A stretch of DNA of 64,000 nt, taken from contig RPGP01000001.1 of assembly GCA_004193555.1 (NCBI GenBank), positions 524,156-588,155 on the forward strand, given 5' to 3'. Source of the DNA: Desulfobacteraceae bacterium Eth-SRB1. Its GTDB lineage: Bacteria > Desulfobacterota > Desulfobacteria > Desulfobacterales > ETH-SRB1. The notes under the pieces are model-generated. The model had not been told where the DNA came from. It saw only the letters and a program-made list of their open reading frames with translations, and searched no databases. Of the stretch, positions 34,019 to 43,825 are shown in pieces. Every line of letters begins with the position of its first letter. Position 1 is the first letter of the stretch. The position numbers and the translations under genes were made by a program.

Positions 34019-34440
34019 ATGAATACATTTGAAACAGTCATAAACAAATACTTAACTCTTTTGCGTTTTAACTCCATCGCAAGAGTCTCTGGAAATGCTG
34101 AGATTCGCCAGGCTGAAGATAACGAAACCTCGTATCTGGTTTGCTGATATGCTTGTAAGCCATGAGCTGAGTAAAGGGATAAAAACAGATTTAATCTCAA
34201 TATGGGGAAACGGGCGAGGGTTTCCTGTTAAAACATAGATTCGTCTATCAGATAATCAATATCTGATATCAATGAAACTCATCTGGCCATCGGTATCAAC
34301 TATAAATCGGTTCATGCCGGATACAAGTTCTGTTTACTACAGCCCTTGAACTTATTGAGATGCTTGATCTTGCTGAGACAAAGGAGGTGAAAAGAAATCA
34401 ATACAATATCAAAGTTCGATATACTTTCTTGTAATTATTG
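34019..34440 (+). pseudogene. istB: IS21-family helper ATPase IstB, decayed
   Basis: It has ATG 34019 after AAAGGAGG. Readable parts are NTFETVINKYLTLLRFNSIA, SLEMLRFARL, NETHLAIGINYKSVHAGYKF and TTALELIEML, the istB order. The Walker A region is eroded. Confidence 0.7.
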
Positions 34441-35084
34441 AGGCTGGGATATCTTAGCACGAACAAACAAAGTATGTTTAATTTCTTCCAGCTGATAAGA
34501 GTAAACGTATGAGGAATATCGCTCTATTATTATCACCTACAAACAAAGGACTTTACAATTTCTAGGTGACAACGATGACAATGAATTCCGATTGTAGACC
34601 GCATTATCCATCATTCACATATTTTTATGATGGGTGGAGAAAGCTATCGGCTCAAACAAAAAATCAATTTAAACTAAGTGCAGGGGGTGGGTCAGTTTTA
34701 TTGTCCGGTAGTGGGTCAAAATTATTGTCCATTGACACGAAACTGCAATTTACGATACGAGCCCCGTTGTCGATAGCGTAATACAATGGCTTCGATGATA
34801 TCACTTTCCAACATGGAATCGCTTCCGTCTGCCTGAACCTTCAATATCATTATCTTCACATTTCAGCACAAACCGGCGATATCAATACCGTTGTTGCCCT
34901 CGGCCGCTATTATTCCAGCTACGTATGTGCCATGACCATCTATATCCATTGTCTCAGAATCATTGTCCGCAAAGTCCCAGCCATAGACATCGTCCACATA
35001 ATCGTTATTATCGTCATCTACGCCAGCTATTCCATCCAGCTCTGCCCTGTTTACCCATATATTCCTGACCAGATCGGGGTAAAA

Positions 35085-35132
35085 ATGAAATATTGGCTTG
35101 TCCGAAGTGCAAAGGAGATATACATTTAAATG
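35085..35132 (+). pseudogene. Fragment of a Trm112-like zinc-ribbon gene
   Basis: EILACPKCKGDIHLNE followed by a stop is a diverged partial copy of the start of the gene at 35456 (DILACPKCKGDIYLNE). It abuts the subtilase pseudogene. 35133-35455 shows nothing else. Confidence 0.6.
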
Positions 35133-35455
35133 AATAATCCGAACCGACCCAATTTGTATGTAAATGCTTATGGCAAGAGTTTTGGGGGAAAGCACGATGT
35201 GGGAAAACCGAACTATTACTCTGATCTTTTCTTTACTTCATTATCAAATCAACCATATGTTTGAAAAACCTGTCATGAGGATTGGTAATCTCCGTCATAA
35301 AACAAAATTATCATATCCTCAGGGCAAGTTCGAGTTTTCTTTGTCTTGCCGCTCGATTTGCTTGACATCTTAAATCTTCTTTCTTTACTGAACATGGAAT
35401 TTTATGATATCATATTTTTGTTTTTTCATTTCAAACATTACAAAGGGAGGTGATT

Positions 35456-35629
35456 ATGCCAATAAGTCAGGAGCTTCTCGATATTCTTGCCTGTCCAAAG
35501 TGCAAGGGCGATATATATTTAAATGAAGCAAAAGACGGGCTTATATGTGATAAGTGCAGGCTGTTGTATGAAATAAAAGATGATATTCCGATTATGCTTA
35601 TCGATGAGGCAAAGCCGATAGAAGGTTAA
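35456..35629 (+). CDS. Trm112-family (UPF0434/YcaR) zinc-ribbon protein
   Basis: This 57-residue protein follows a strong GGGAGG site. It reads MPISQELLDILACPKCKGDI and ICDKCRLLYEIKDDIPIM, then LIDEA: a CPxCxG/CxxC zinc ribbon ending in the IPxMLxDEA motif. In eukaryotes and archaea Trm112 activates methyltransferases; in bacteria the family often lies with lipid A and nucleotide-sugar genes. It opens the core plus-strand cluster. Confidence 0.92.
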   Translation: MPISQELLDILACPKCKGDIYLNEAKDGLICDKCRLLYEIKDDIPIMLIDEAKPIEG

Positions 35630-35842
35630 AGAATTATCACGAAAGCACGAAAGTTCGAAAACACGAAAAAAATTTGATGAACTCATAAAAAATCGAAAAT
35701 TGAGTCACTCCCGCTAAAGTGGGAGGCCATAACAACTTGGAGTAACTGGATTCCTGGTTGCGCAGGAATGACAATCAAGGGGTATATTGGACTTTTTACG
35801 ACGCTATCAACCCTGAACCTATGAACCCTGAACCTTAATAAG

Positions 35843-36397
35843 ATGAGCACACCTCAACCTCCTGGTCCAGCGAAACTGCTTATAAGCCTTTTTTTGCGGG
35901 AAAAGAGCATGATTGTTCCTGTGGCAAAAGAGCTTGCTGATAAATTCGGCCCTGTTGACATGGTAAGTTCATGGATCCCTTTTGACTTTACCAGCTATTA
36001 TGAATCTGAGATGGGTTCACCTCTTTTCAGGCGTATTATTGTATTTAAAAACCTTATTAAACAAAGCTCGCTGGCTGATATTAAACTCAAAACAAACGAT
36101 CTTGAGCTCAGGCATTCAAAAAACAGCAAACGGATGATAAATTTTGATCCAGGCTATATGATCAGGGCACGGTTTGTTCTTGCCACCGGAAAGAATTATT
36201 CTCACAGAATTTATATCGGTAAAGGAATTTATGCGGATCTGACGCTGATTTATTCAAAGGGTGAATTTAAAACATTACCTTGGACATATCCGGATTATGC
36301 TGATAAAAAAATGCTCTCCTATCTTGAACTTGTGCGAAATAAATATTTAATCGATTTAAAAACAGGTAACTATTCAGCCACAGATTCACACAGATGA
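35843..36397 (+). CDS. DUF4416 family protein
   Basis: This 184-residue protein contains the family blocks AKLLISLFLREKSMI, PVDMVSSWIPFDFTSYYESE and LFRRIIVFKNLI, then IYIGKGIYADLTLIYSKGEF and LPWTYPDYADK. DUF4416 is found mainly in deltaproteobacteria and other anaerobes next to yicC and gmk; its function is unknown. The window supports that neighbourhood. Cytoplasmic, no membrane segments. Confidence 0.9.
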   Translation: MSTPQPPGPAKLLISLFLREKSMIVPVAKELADKFGPVDMVSSWIPFDFTSYYESEMGSPLFRRIIVFKNLIKQSSLADIKLKTNDLELRHSKNSKRMINFDPGYMIRARFVLATGKNYSHRIYIGKGIYADLTLIYSKGEFKTLPWTYPDYADKKMLSYLELVRNKYLIDLKTGNYSATDSHR

Positions 36398-36744
36398 ACG
36401 CAGATAGGTTTAACTACAAAGAAATCATGTAGCTGTTCACGGCTTGAAGCTTGAAATTAGAAAATAGAAATTTGGGAGAGATGAAACGAATTTACAAGTT
36501 GATAAATGTTCACGGTTTACAGTTATCGGTTCACTGTTGAAAAAGACAAAAAGCATAGAGAATTATGCAGCCCTCTTTTGAAACTTTAAAACTATTAATT
36601 CAAGGAGTTAGACCAATATCCAATATGCTTTAGCGCTTGCATAGTTTATTAGGATAACCGTGAACTGTGAACCGATACAAAGTATGAAGCCCAAATTTCC
36701 AATTTCAACCTTTCGTGAACGCTTACAAAGCAGAGGATAATAAA

Positions 36745-37626
36745 ATGATCAACAGTATGACAGGTTATGCAAGATCCGAAAGGATAAAAGAAAGTCTGAC
36801 AGTTACGGTCGATATTCGTTCCTATAATAGTCGATACCTTGATATTGTATTGAATATTCCGCATAGATATTTGTCTCTCGAAGATAAGATAAAAAGCATT
36901 GTATCAGACAGAGTGGAAAGAGGACGAGTAGAGATAAAAATATATATTATAGACGATTCCGAGGAGGCGGTTGCTTTTGAAGTCAACAACAGCAGGGCAG
37001 CAGCATATTATAAAGTGCTTATGCAGTTGAAAGACGGGTTGAATATTGATTCGCAAGTCTCTCTGGATTTATTGGCCGGTGTTGGCGGGGTTATAAAACC
37101 TGTTGAAAATATAAGAAATATGGAGGATTGCTGGCCTGTTGTAAAGGATTGCATTGACGAGGCTATGGGTAATGTCGTTGCCATGCGAAAAAAAGAGGGT
37201 AATTTCATAGCCGGCGATATTATTAAGCGTCTCAATTATATTGAAGGGGTTGTTGATAAGATCGAGATGGAATCGAGCGGCCTTTTATCTCTTTATCAGG
37301 AACGTCTGAAGGATCGTATCTCAGTATTAACAAAAGGTATGGCAGATATTGATCCTGAACGGATTGCACAGGAAGCAGCGCTTTTAGCCGCCAAAAGTGA
37401 TATCTCCGAAGAAATCGTAAGGATTGCCAGTCACATCAAACAGTTTCGAGCTATTATGGATTCAGAGGAGCCGGCCGGCCGGAAGCTTAATTTTCTATTG
37501 CAGGAATTAAATCGGGAAATCAATACCATAGGGTCCAAGGCCGGAAAAGCACAACTGTCCTATATGGTTGTTGATATCAAGTCCGAACTTGAGAAGATAC
37601 GGGAACAGATGCAGAATGTGGAATGA
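36745..37626 (+). CDS. yicC: YicC family endoribonuclease-like protein
   Basis: The start at 36745 has an AGAGGA site and gives the classic MINSMTGYARSE start. The 293-residue protein ends with ELNREINTIGSKAGKAQLSY and MVVDIKSELEKIREQMQNVE, the YicC C-terminal signature with a conserved glutamate-rich helix. YicC-type proteins have been described as RNases that trim or degrade RNA. It sits 5' of remA and gmk, its usual neighbours. Confidence 0.95.
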   Translation: MINSMTGYARSERIKESLTVTVDIRSYNSRYLDIVLNIPHRYLSLEDKIKSIVSDRVERGRVEIKIYIIDDSEEAVAFEVNNSRAAAYYKVLMQLKDGLNIDSQVSLDLLAGVGGVIKPVENIRNMEDCWPVVKDCIDEAMGNVVAMRKKEGNFIAGDIIKRLNYIEGVVDKIEMESSGLLSLYQERLKDRISVLTKGMADIDPERIAQEAALLAAKSDISEEIVRIASHIKQFRAIMDSEEPAGRKLNFLLQELNREINTIGSKAGKAQLSYMVVDIKSELEKIREQMQNVE

Positions 37627-37956
37627 GAATAAAAACCTGTTTATCACGAAAGCACGAAACTATTAAAACACGAAACTATATGAATTTGTAAAAAGTTGGA
37701 AATTGCTATTTGCGAAATGTGTCAGGTGTTAAGGAATTCTGTCAATTATATAAAATTAGCGGAGCGACCCGCCCGCCTCGCCTGAGCGAGACAACAAAAG
37801 GACGAAAATCATTGAGTATGGCTTGCGATGACGGGCAGGAGCGGCTCCATAACTTTAGGCACTTTTAACTTGTACGGTTTTAAGTGAAACTGCTCCTTTC
37901 AGGGGTAACCCAAAGCCTGGTTCTTTGGGCCAGGATTTTTACTTGCAGGAGGTAGT
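37627..37956. other. yicC-remA intergenic region
   Basis: 330 bp without a gene. It contains a GCCCGCCTCGCCTGAGCGAG palindrome-like stretch (about 37772) and the hairpins described at 37909. Confidence 0.55.
37909..37934 (+). promoter_or_regulatory. Possible mutually exclusive hairpins in the remA leader
   Basis: CCCAAAG (37909-37915) pairs with CTTTGGG (37923-37929), whereas CCTGG in its loop (37916-37920) can pair with CCAGG (37930-37934), which is followed by A and five Ts. The two folds exclude each other, as in attenuators. No ligand class is recognised. Confidence 0.35.
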
Positions 37957-38217
37957 ATGGAAAAGAGCTTGTTAAACATTGGATTCGGGGATACTGTGGT
38001 AGCCGAACGGGTTGTAGCGATAGTAGATCCCAATTCTGCTCCCATGAAACGCCTTAAAGATGAAGCAAAGAAGGATAACCGTCTGGTAAACGCGACCCAT
38101 GGCCGCAAAACCCGCTCGATAATTATTATGGACAGCAACCATATAATCCTTTCAGCTATACAGGCAGAAACAATATCCCAGCGATTTATTATGCTGCGGG
38201 AATCAAAACAAACCTGA
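37957..38217 (+). CDS. remA: RemA/DUF370 family regulator
   Basis: This 86-residue protein has the family core [33 protein letters not shown] and [20 protein letters not shown]. In Bacillus RemA is a DNA-binding activator of matrix genes; in proteobacteria its targets are unknown, but the yicC-remA-gmk order is common. A GCAGGAGG site precedes the start. Confidence 0.95.
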   Translation: MEKSLLNIGFGDTVVAERVVAIVDPNSAPMKRLKDEAKKDNRLVNATHGRKTRSIIIMDSNHIILSAIQAETISQRFIMLRESKQT

Positions 38218-38222
38218 TGGTC

Positions 38223-38247
38223 TCGTAAAAAAACCACTTTTTTACGA
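38223..38247 (+). terminator. Hairpin after remA
   Basis: TCGTAAAAA and TTTTTACGA arms enclose a short loop 6 nt after the remA stop. The stem is AT-rich with T residues in its 3' arm, so it could act as a terminator on both strands. Confidence 0.5.
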
Positions 38248-38317
38248 ACCGTGTTAAGTGTTAAGAACTTGATAAAACAGATAATTGCTTTAACTTAACA
38301 CCTAATACTTGATGGAT

Positions 38318-38365
38318 TCGACTTTTTACGAATTCATCAAACCTGACAAACTCGTAAAAAGTCGA
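38318..38365. repeat. Inverted repeat TCGACTTTTTACGA
   Basis: 14-bp perfect arms at 38318-38331 and 38352-38365. Single arms of the same sequence occur at about 39960 and 53155, so it is a dispersed motif. A CCGGCGAAAGCCGG hairpin follows at about 38386. Confidence 0.75.
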
Positions 38366-38508
38366 AAAACACCCTTTTCCGTCATTCCGGCGAAAGCCGG
38401 AATCCAGTCTTTTCGAGCAGTTGCAGACCATCTGGACTCCGGTTTTCACCGGAGAGACGACTTTTTACGAGTTCATTAAACCTGATATAAATTGATTGGG
38501 ATTCTAAT

Positions 38509-39075
38509 ATGTCGAACAGTAACACCGCTAATCTTTATATTGTTTCCGCTCCGTCAGGCGCCGGCAAGACAACCCTTTGCAGGGCTGTGCTTGACAGGTT
38601 AAAGTGCATAACCTATTCGGTATCATACACAACGAGGAAACCGCGCAAAGGTGAGCATAATGGCGTTGATTATAATTTTATCACAACAAAAGATTTTAAA
38701 AAAGGGATTGAAACCGGCAGATGGGCGGAGTGGGCGGAGGTTTATGGCAATTATTACGGCACTTCCGCAGAATTTCTGGATAATTGTCTATCATCAGGCA
38801 ATGATATACTTCTTGATATAGATGTTCAGGGAGCTATGCAGATCATTGAGCGATATCTTGATAGTATTACTGTTTTTATATTGCCTCCTTCATTGGATGT
38901 TCTCAGATCCCGTCTGGAATCCAGAGGTGCTGACAGCAAGCAGAGCATTGTAAAGCGTCTTGCTGCAGCAGAAAAGGAGATGGAAAAGAAGGATTTATAT
39001 CAGCATGTTATTGTTAATGATAATTTGTCAGATGCTGTTTCTGAATTAATCAAAATTATAGAAAAATACCGCTGA
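38509..39075 (+). CDS. gmk: Guanylate kinase
   Basis: This 188-residue enzyme phosphorylates GMP to GDP with ATP. The P-loop is SAPSGAGKTT (13-22), the GMP-binding part is SVSYTTRKPRKGEHNGVDYN, and the lid region is SRLESRGAD. It is close to the usual length (about 200), and the C-terminus ends normally after DAVSELIKII. It continues the yicC-remA cluster. Confidence 0.97.
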   Translation: MSNSNTANLYIVSAPSGAGKTTLCRAVLDRLKCITYSVSYTTRKPRKGEHNGVDYNFITTKDFKKGIETGRWAEWAEVYGNYYGTSAEFLDNCLSSGNDILLDIDVQGAMQIIERYLDSITVFILPPSLDVLRSRLESRGADSKQSIVKRLAAAEKEMEKKDLYQHVIVNDNLSDAVSELIKIIEKYR

Positions 39076-39134
39076 ATTGTCCGCAATTGTTTTCCAACTC
39101 GACTACTCGACTACTCGACGAGGTTTGTCATATT

Positions 39135-39869
39135 ATGAGAACTGAAATACTTTATGGGATTCATCCTGTATTTGAAGCTCTCAAGGCCGGCAGAAGAAGT
39201 TTCTATAAGATATATCTTTCGCAGGATAAGGCCTCAAAGCGTTTAAAAAAGATTCTGGATGTTGCCGCTTCTTTAAAAATATCTATTGAAAGAATAAAGA
39301 CATCTAAGCTGGAGTCTATTGCAGGCACAGAACTGCACCAGGGAATTGGAGCAAGTGTAAGTCCATATCCTTTAGCAGGATTTTCTGATATTGTCGACAA
39401 ACAAAGAGCTGGCGGCCATTTTTTGCTGCTGCTTGACAATGTTGTAGATCCGCATAACCTTGGCGCCCTGATCAGGACTGCGCTTTGTGCCGGGGTTGAT
39501 GGTGTTATTATTACAAAGGACAGATCGGCTATGCCCACGCCGGCTGTTTCCAGATCTTCTGCCGGGGCGCTTGAGCATATTGCCATGGCTATTGCAACAA
39601 ACATGGTAAGTACAATGAACCTGCTGAAGAAAAAAGGGATCTGGATTGTTGGAATGGACAAAGCCGCCCAAAGCTCAATTTTTTCCTTTGATTTTTCAGG
39701 TTCAATTGCCGTTATTATTGGTGGTGAAGAAAAAGGAATTCGCAGTCTTGTAAAGAAGCATTGTGATTTTATAACATCCATTCCACAGGAAGGGCCGGTA
39801 AATTCGTTAAATGCTTCAGTTGCTGGCGCTGTGGTAATGTATGAAGCATTCAGGCAGAGGAGGGTTTAG
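39135..39869 (+). CDS. rlmB: 23S rRNA (guanosine-2'-O-)-methyltransferase RlmB-type (SpoU family)
   Basis: The start at 39135 gives MRTEILYGIHPVFEALKAGR, the normal N-terminal substrate-binding domain. The SPOUT catalytic knot carries LLLLDNVVDPHNLGALIRTA (motif 1), VIIGGEEKGI (motif 2) and IPQEGPVNSLNASVAGAVVM (motif 3). 244 residues is the expected length. Closely related TrmH-family enzymes cannot be excluded. Confidence 0.93.
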   Translation: MRTEILYGIHPVFEALKAGRRSFYKIYLSQDKASKRLKKILDVAASLKISIERIKTSKLESIAGTELHQGIGASVSPYPLAGFSDIVDKQRAGGHFLLLLDNVVDPHNLGALIRTALCAGVDGVIITKDRSAMPTPAVSRSSAGALEHIAMAIATNMVSTMNLLKKKGIWIVGMDKAAQSSIFSFDFSGSIAVIIGGEEKGIRSLVKKHCDFITSIPQEGPVNSLNASVAGAVVMYEAFRQRRV

Positions 39870-40009
39870 GCGGATAGGCTGAAGGCTGTCAGGCGTTAAG
39901 TGCTAAAAACCTGATATAACAGTTAAATTATTTTATCTTAACACCTAACACCTGATGAATTCGACTTTTTACGAATTCGTTAAAATTAACAGGAGTGATT
40001 ATTAACGAT

Positions 40010-41233
40010 ATGGATAATTCAGCAAAGATAATATGTAATAATGACGGGACACTTCAAGTGCCGGACAATCCGGTTATTCCTTTTATTGAAGGAGACGGAA
40101 TAGGCCCGGATATATGGCGCGCGGCAAGAATGGTGATGGATCGAGCAGTGCTTGCGGCATACAAAGGAGATAAAAGGATATCCTGGCTTGAGGTTTATGC
40201 CGGTGAAAAGGGCTATCGGAAGACAGGAAGCTGGCTTCCTCCTGAAACACTTGATACAATAAAAGAAAATGTGGTCGCAATAAAAGGGCCTTTGACCACA
40301 CCTGTTGGAAAAGGGATAAGAAGTCTGAATGTTACAATACGTCAGGAACTGGATCTTTATGCATGTGTCCGGCCTGTGAAATACATAGATAATGTCCCCA
40401 GCCCAATGAAACATCCTGAAAAGGTTGATATGGTTATTTTTCGGGAAAACACGGAAGATGTTTATGCCGGTATTGAATGGGAAGCAGGAAGTAATGAGGC
40501 AAAAGATTTTATATCTTTTCTTAAAACCAGGATGGGGATTATTCTGCCGGATGATGCGGGCATAGGCATAAAACCGATAAGCGAAAGAAAGACCAAGAGG
40601 CTGGTGTCAAAAGCCATTTTATACGCGATTGAAAACAGATTGCCAAGTGTTACCCTTATGCATAAGGGCAATATAATGAAGTTTACAGAGGGGGCATTCA
40701 GCAAATGGGGTTATGAGGTGGCAAGGGAAAAGTTTAAAGACCAGACTATAACCGAAAACGAACTTTATGACGCATACAACGGCAGCCGGCCGGAAGGAAA
40801 GGTTGTTATAAAAGACAGAATTGCCGATATGCTGTTTCAGCAGGTTCTTCTCCGGCCTGAAGAATATGATGTGATTGCCACGCCAAATCTTAATGGAGAC
40901 TATCTTTCCGATGCGCTTGCAGCTCAAATAGGGGGGCTTGGAATAGCGCCCGGCGCAAATATCGGTGACAAGTGCGCCGTTTTTGAGGCAACCCACGGCA
41001 CAGCCCCAAAGTATACGGATCAGGACAAGGTAAATCCCGGCTCTTTGATTCTTTCAGGGGCAATGCTGCTTGATTACATCGGCTGGCAGGAATCATCTGC
41101 ATTAATCAGAACCGCTCTTAAGGCTACTGTTAAAGAAGGTATTGTCACATACGACCTTGCCCGTCAGATAAAAGAGGCAAAAAAGGTAAAATGTTCGGAG
41201 TTTGCACGGAGAATATGTGAAAATATCGATTAA
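40010..41233 (+). CDS. icd: NADP-dependent isocitrate dehydrogenase
   Basis: The ATG at 40010 is chosen; a GTG at 39995 would overlap the AGGAG site. The 407-residue enzyme converts isocitrate to 2-oxoglutarate. It has [20 protein letters not shown], the substrate loop [20 protein letters not shown], the metal/substrate stretch [20 protein letters not shown] and the nucleotide site [20 protein letters not shown]. It matches the homodimeric bacterial type. It is followed directly by comF, whose start overlaps its end. Confidence 0.95.
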   Translation: MDNSAKIICNNDGTLQVPDNPVIPFIEGDGIGPDIWRAARMVMDRAVLAAYKGDKRISWLEVYAGEKGYRKTGSWLPPETLDTIKENVVAIKGPLTTPVGKGIRSLNVTIRQELDLYACVRPVKYIDNVPSPMKHPEKVDMVIFRENTEDVYAGIEWEAGSNEAKDFISFLKTRMGIILPDDAGIGIKPISERKTKRLVSKAILYAIENRLPSVTLMHKGNIMKFTEGAFSKWGYEVAREKFKDQTITENELYDAYNGSRPEGKVVIKDRIADMLFQQVLLRPEEYDVIATPNLNGDYLSDALAAQIGGLGIAPGANIGDKCAVFEATHGTAPKYTDQDKVNPGSLILSGAMLLDYIGWQESSALIRTALKATVKEGIVTYDLARQIKEAKKVKCSEFARRICENID

Positions 41234-42146
41234 CTTAGGTTTAAGAAAGCTGTTAATTTATGCTGCCAGGATTCTGGAACAGGCTGTTTTCCCTGGAAAA
41301 TGTATGGCCTGCGGAACCTTTTTTAATCCTGCATCACGTCAGGGCTGGTGTTTGAATGGAAAAGATATTCAACATGATGATTCTTTTAATTACATGGAAA
41401 AATTTACCACGTTAGAAAGGGCTGGGGATAAAGCCTCGTCCTTTCTAACGGGGTTTACTTTTAAAAAATTAATGGCGCCCTGTTTGTGCCCGGACTGTTC
41501 TAATAGCTTTATACCTGTTGAATCACCAATTTGTTTGTCATGCGGGATAATGTTTAAAAGCCGTGAGGGAGAGGATCATATTTGCGGCGAATGCATAAGA
41601 TCTCCAAAAAAAATTAGAAGATGCCGCGCCCCTGGTGTTTATGACAAGGCTCTTATGGCAATGATCCATTCTTTGAAATATAAAGGGAAGATTCAATTAG
41701 CGAGGCCGCTTGGGATGCTTCTTTTTTCCGCTTTTATGAGTTGTTGGGATAAAGAAAGTATAGATGTTATTGTGCCTGTACCACTTCATATAAAACGGTT
41801 CAGGAAAAGGGGTTTTAATCAGTCTTTTCTTCTTATCAGGGACTGGGTTCAGCTTGCAAAATCTTTGAGTATAAATTTTGCGCATATTGAGATTGACAAA
41901 CATCTTTTGTTGAGAAACAGATGGACACAGCCGCAGACCGGTCTTGACCGCAGGCAAAGGGCGGCAAACATAAAAAATGCTTTCAGCATAAATGAATCAT
42001 CAAATATTTCCGGCATTATTGAAAAAAGGATACTCCTTGTGGATGATGTTTATACTACAGGGGCGACAGCCAATGAATGCGCAAAAGTTCTTTTGCGCGG
42101 TGGAGCCGAAAGTGTCGATGTTCTTACTTTGGCCAGAGCGGTGTAG
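41217..42146 (+). CDS. comF: ComF-like amidophosphoribosyltransferase
   Basis: It starts at GTG 41217 with a CGGAGA site, overlapping the icd end by 17 nt; a TTG at 41202 is an alternative. A zinc-finger N-terminus ([30 protein letters not shown]) is followed by the PRT domain with the PRPP loop [19 protein letters not shown] and the [20 protein letters not shown] substrate segment. ComF proteins are linked to DNA uptake in competent bacteria but are also common elsewhere. The region between the zinc residues is about 60 residues longer than usual. Confidence 0.92.
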   Translation: MKISINLGLRKLLIYAARILEQAVFPGKCMACGTFFNPASRQGWCLNGKDIQHDDSFNYMEKFTTLERAGDKASSFLTGFTFKKLMAPCLCPDCSNSFIPVESPICLSCGIMFKSREGEDHICGECIRSPKKIRRCRAPGVYDKALMAMIHSLKYKGKIQLARPLGMLLFSAFMSCWDKESIDVIVPVPLHIKRFRKRGFNQSFLLIRDWVQLAKSLSINFAHIEIDKHLLLRNRWTQPQTGLDRRQRAANIKNAFSINESSNISGIIEKRILLVDDVYTTGATANECAKVLLRGGAESVDVLTLARAV

Positions 42147-42395
42147 GTCAGAGGTCAGGGGTCAGAAGTCAGGGGTCAGGGGTCAGAAGTCAGGGGTTAG
42201 GGGTCGGAAGGTCAGAAGAAAAAGAAGAACATCGAACATCGAACGTCCAACATCGAATGTTGAATAATGATGTCGCGTTGCTCTTCAAATTTAGTATAAA
42301 AGCGAATGAAAAATACCGAACGAGCAACGAGCAAAAGAAACAGAGGCCGCAGGTTGGAGGTCAGGAGTCGGAGGTCAGAGATCGGAGCAAGGATT
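42140..42395. repeat. GTCAGAGGTCAGGGGTCAG tandem-like repeats and dispersed motif
   Basis: From the comF stop to the next gene there are eight or so imperfect copies of GGGGTCAGAAGTCA. Then follows GAACATCGAACATCGAA with ATGATGTCGC, a motif also in the island repeats near 24900 and 29250. Confidence 0.75.
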
Positions 42396-42402
42396 GATGA
42401 TT

Positions 42403-43197
42403 ATGGAGACTAAAAAAACTGTTAAGGCAGGGCTGATACAATTTGATGTTAAGCTTGGAGATGTTGAATCAAATCTTGAAGTGGCATTTCAGGGAATAGA
42501 TTCTCTTGGCGCCGGGAAAACAGATATTGCTGTTCTCCCGGAGATGTGGTCCTGCGGCTTTGATAATCAAAAGCTAACTGTCCATGCTGAAAAGACAGGC
42601 GCTATTATTGACAGGCTCTCTCAAGCAGCATTTAGATACAATATGATTATTGCCGGTTCCCTGCCAGAATCTTCCGGCAACAATATTTACAATACCATGT
42701 ATGTTATAGACAGGAATGGAGATATTGCAGGAACGTACAGGAAGATTCATCTTTTTTCTTTAACCGGGGAGGATAAATATTTTTCTGCTGGAAATAAAGC
42801 GGTAGTGTGTGAAACATCCATCGGGCCTGTGGGGCTGATGATATGTTATGATCTTAGATTTCCGGAACTTTGCAGGTCCCTTGCTCTTTCACAGGCCATA
42901 CTTGTTATTGTGTCAGCGCAATGGCCCATTGGACGGACCAGACACTGGGATATTCTATTGCGGGCAAGGGCTATTGAAAATCAGATTTTTGTGATCGCGG
43001 CAAATCGGAATGGAAAGGAAGAGGGCATTGAATATGGTGGCCATTCACAGTTTGTTACGCCATTGGGAGATGTTCTTGACATGGCAAAGAATGAATCGTG
43101 CATTTTAAATGCCAGGCTTGATCTTTCTGAAATATCGGAATTTCGAAATAAAATACCATGTTTAGACGAAAGGGTTCCAGGCTCATATGCTGTCTAA
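42403..43197 (+). CDS. Nitrilase/carbon-nitrogen hydrolase family protein
   Basis: The ATG at 42403 has the best spacing to the AAGGA site; 42397 is possible. This 264-residue cytoplasmic enzyme has the catalytic triad Glu47 (VLPEMW), Lys114 (YRKIHLF) and Cys148 (ICYDLRFPEL). The sequence fits the omega-amidase/Nit2-type branch (for example deaminated glutathione amidase), which repairs dead-end metabolites, but the substrate is not proven. It overlaps rfaE2 by 11 nt, so both are co-translated. Confidence 0.9.
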   Translation: METKKTVKAGLIQFDVKLGDVESNLEVAFQGIDSLGAGKTDIAVLPEMWSCGFDNQKLTVHAEKTGAIIDRLSQAAFRYNMIIAGSLPESSGNNIYNTMYVIDRNGDIAGTYRKIHLFSLTGEDKYFSAGNKAVVCETSIGPVGLMICYDLRFPELCRSLALSQAILVIVSAQWPIGRTRHWDILLRARAIENQIFVIAANRNGKEEGIEYGGHSQFVTPLGDVLDMAKNESCILNARLDLSEISEFRNKIPCLDERVPGSYAV

Positions 43198-43663
43198 AAT
43201 TGTTAAATTAAATGATCTTGTGCAAAAGGCGCGTGACCTGCATAGTTCAGGCAAACAGATTGTTTTTACAAATGGGTGCTTTGATATAATGCATGTGGGG
43301 CATGTGCGCTATCTTGCCGCTGCCAGAGCTGAGGGAGATGTCCTGATAGTAGGCTTAAATTCCGACAAATCCGTAAAATCAATAAAGGGAGATAAAAGGC
43401 CGATTGTGCCGCAGGATCAAAGGGCTGAGGTTCTTTCCGGCATGTGGTTTGTGGATTATATTACCATTTTTCATGAACCTGACCCTTTAAAATTAATTCA
43501 GGCAATAAAGCCTGATGTGCTTGTCAAGGGAGAGGACTGGCTGGAAGATAAAATAATCGGGGCCGATTTTGTAAAAGCAAATGGCGGCAGAGTTATAAGA
43601 GTTCCGATGGTTCACGGCATTTCAACATCCTCGATTGTCGAAAATATTAAGCAGTATTGTTGA
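43187..43663 (+). CDS. rfaE2: D-glycero-beta-D-manno-heptose 1-phosphate adenylyltransferase
   Basis: This 158-residue nucleotidyltransferase has VFTNGCFDIMHVGHVRYLAA (HxGH at 36-39), GLNSDKSVKSIKGDKRPI and the terminal HGISTSSIVENIK. It is the stand-alone domain of HldE that makes ADP-heptose for lipopolysaccharide. The HldE kinase domain is not fused here and is not next door. Confidence 0.94.
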   Translation: MLSKIVKLNDLVQKARDLHSSGKQIVFTNGCFDIMHVGHVRYLAAARAEGDVLIVGLNSDKSVKSIKGDKRPIVPQDQRAEVLSGMWFVDYITIFHEPDPLKLIQAIKPDVLVKGEDWLEDKIIGADFVKANGGRVIRVPMVHGISTSSIVENIKQYC

Positions 43664-43825
43664 TGGCGCTGTAAAAAAACCCCGACATTTCAGACCATTT
43701 GGGAAAGAATTTCTTCTTGACAACAGGATCGACGCCTGTTGTTTGAATTCCAGTCGTCGGCTGCCGGATCCGGATGATGATTGCCGTTTTTTCCGGTTCC
43801 ATATCGAAGTATAATGATTATAGTT

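Larger units (their letters stand above)
32366..34737 (+). mobile_element. Decayed IS21-family insertion sequence, 2372 bp
   Basis: Imperfect terminal inverted repeats start TGTTAGCGGTC and end ATTGTCCATTGACA; just inside lie matching GACCCA ... CGGACAATAAAACTGACCCAC blocks. The 5-bp CGAAA is directly repeated on both sides (32361-32365, 34738-34742). istA and istB fossils fill the interior. Confidence 0.85.
32066..35080 (-). pseudogene. Secreted subtilase-dockerin gene, split by an IS21-family element
   Basis: The upstream part (34743-35080) encodes the S8 Asp and His regions: DLVRNIWVNRAELDG, DDVYGWDFADNDSET and GHGTYVAGIIAAEGNNGID, then frameshifted YAIDNGARIVNCSF. After removal of the IS and one 5-bp duplication, NCSF is followed by a reading of EGQAIIALKAAGIIAVCA, the next subtilase strand. 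The downstream part (32066-32290) is a two-repeat dockerin: GDLSFNGMVGLDDAIIAIQI and DINRDGKIGMEEAIYVMRKI. The serine region is missing, so there is a deletion as well as frameshifts. The gene is dead. Confidence 0.8.

Noticed and set aside
40019-40414. Long antisense frames in icd, mfd, rlmB and other core genes
   Set aside because: They are shadows of well-supported genes, without ribosome sites or motifs.
42140-42395. GTCAGAGGTCAGGGGTCAG repeats as a CRISPR array
   Set aside because: The units are short, contiguous and without spacers; these are simple degenerate repeats. No CRISPR array or cas gene is seen in the window.
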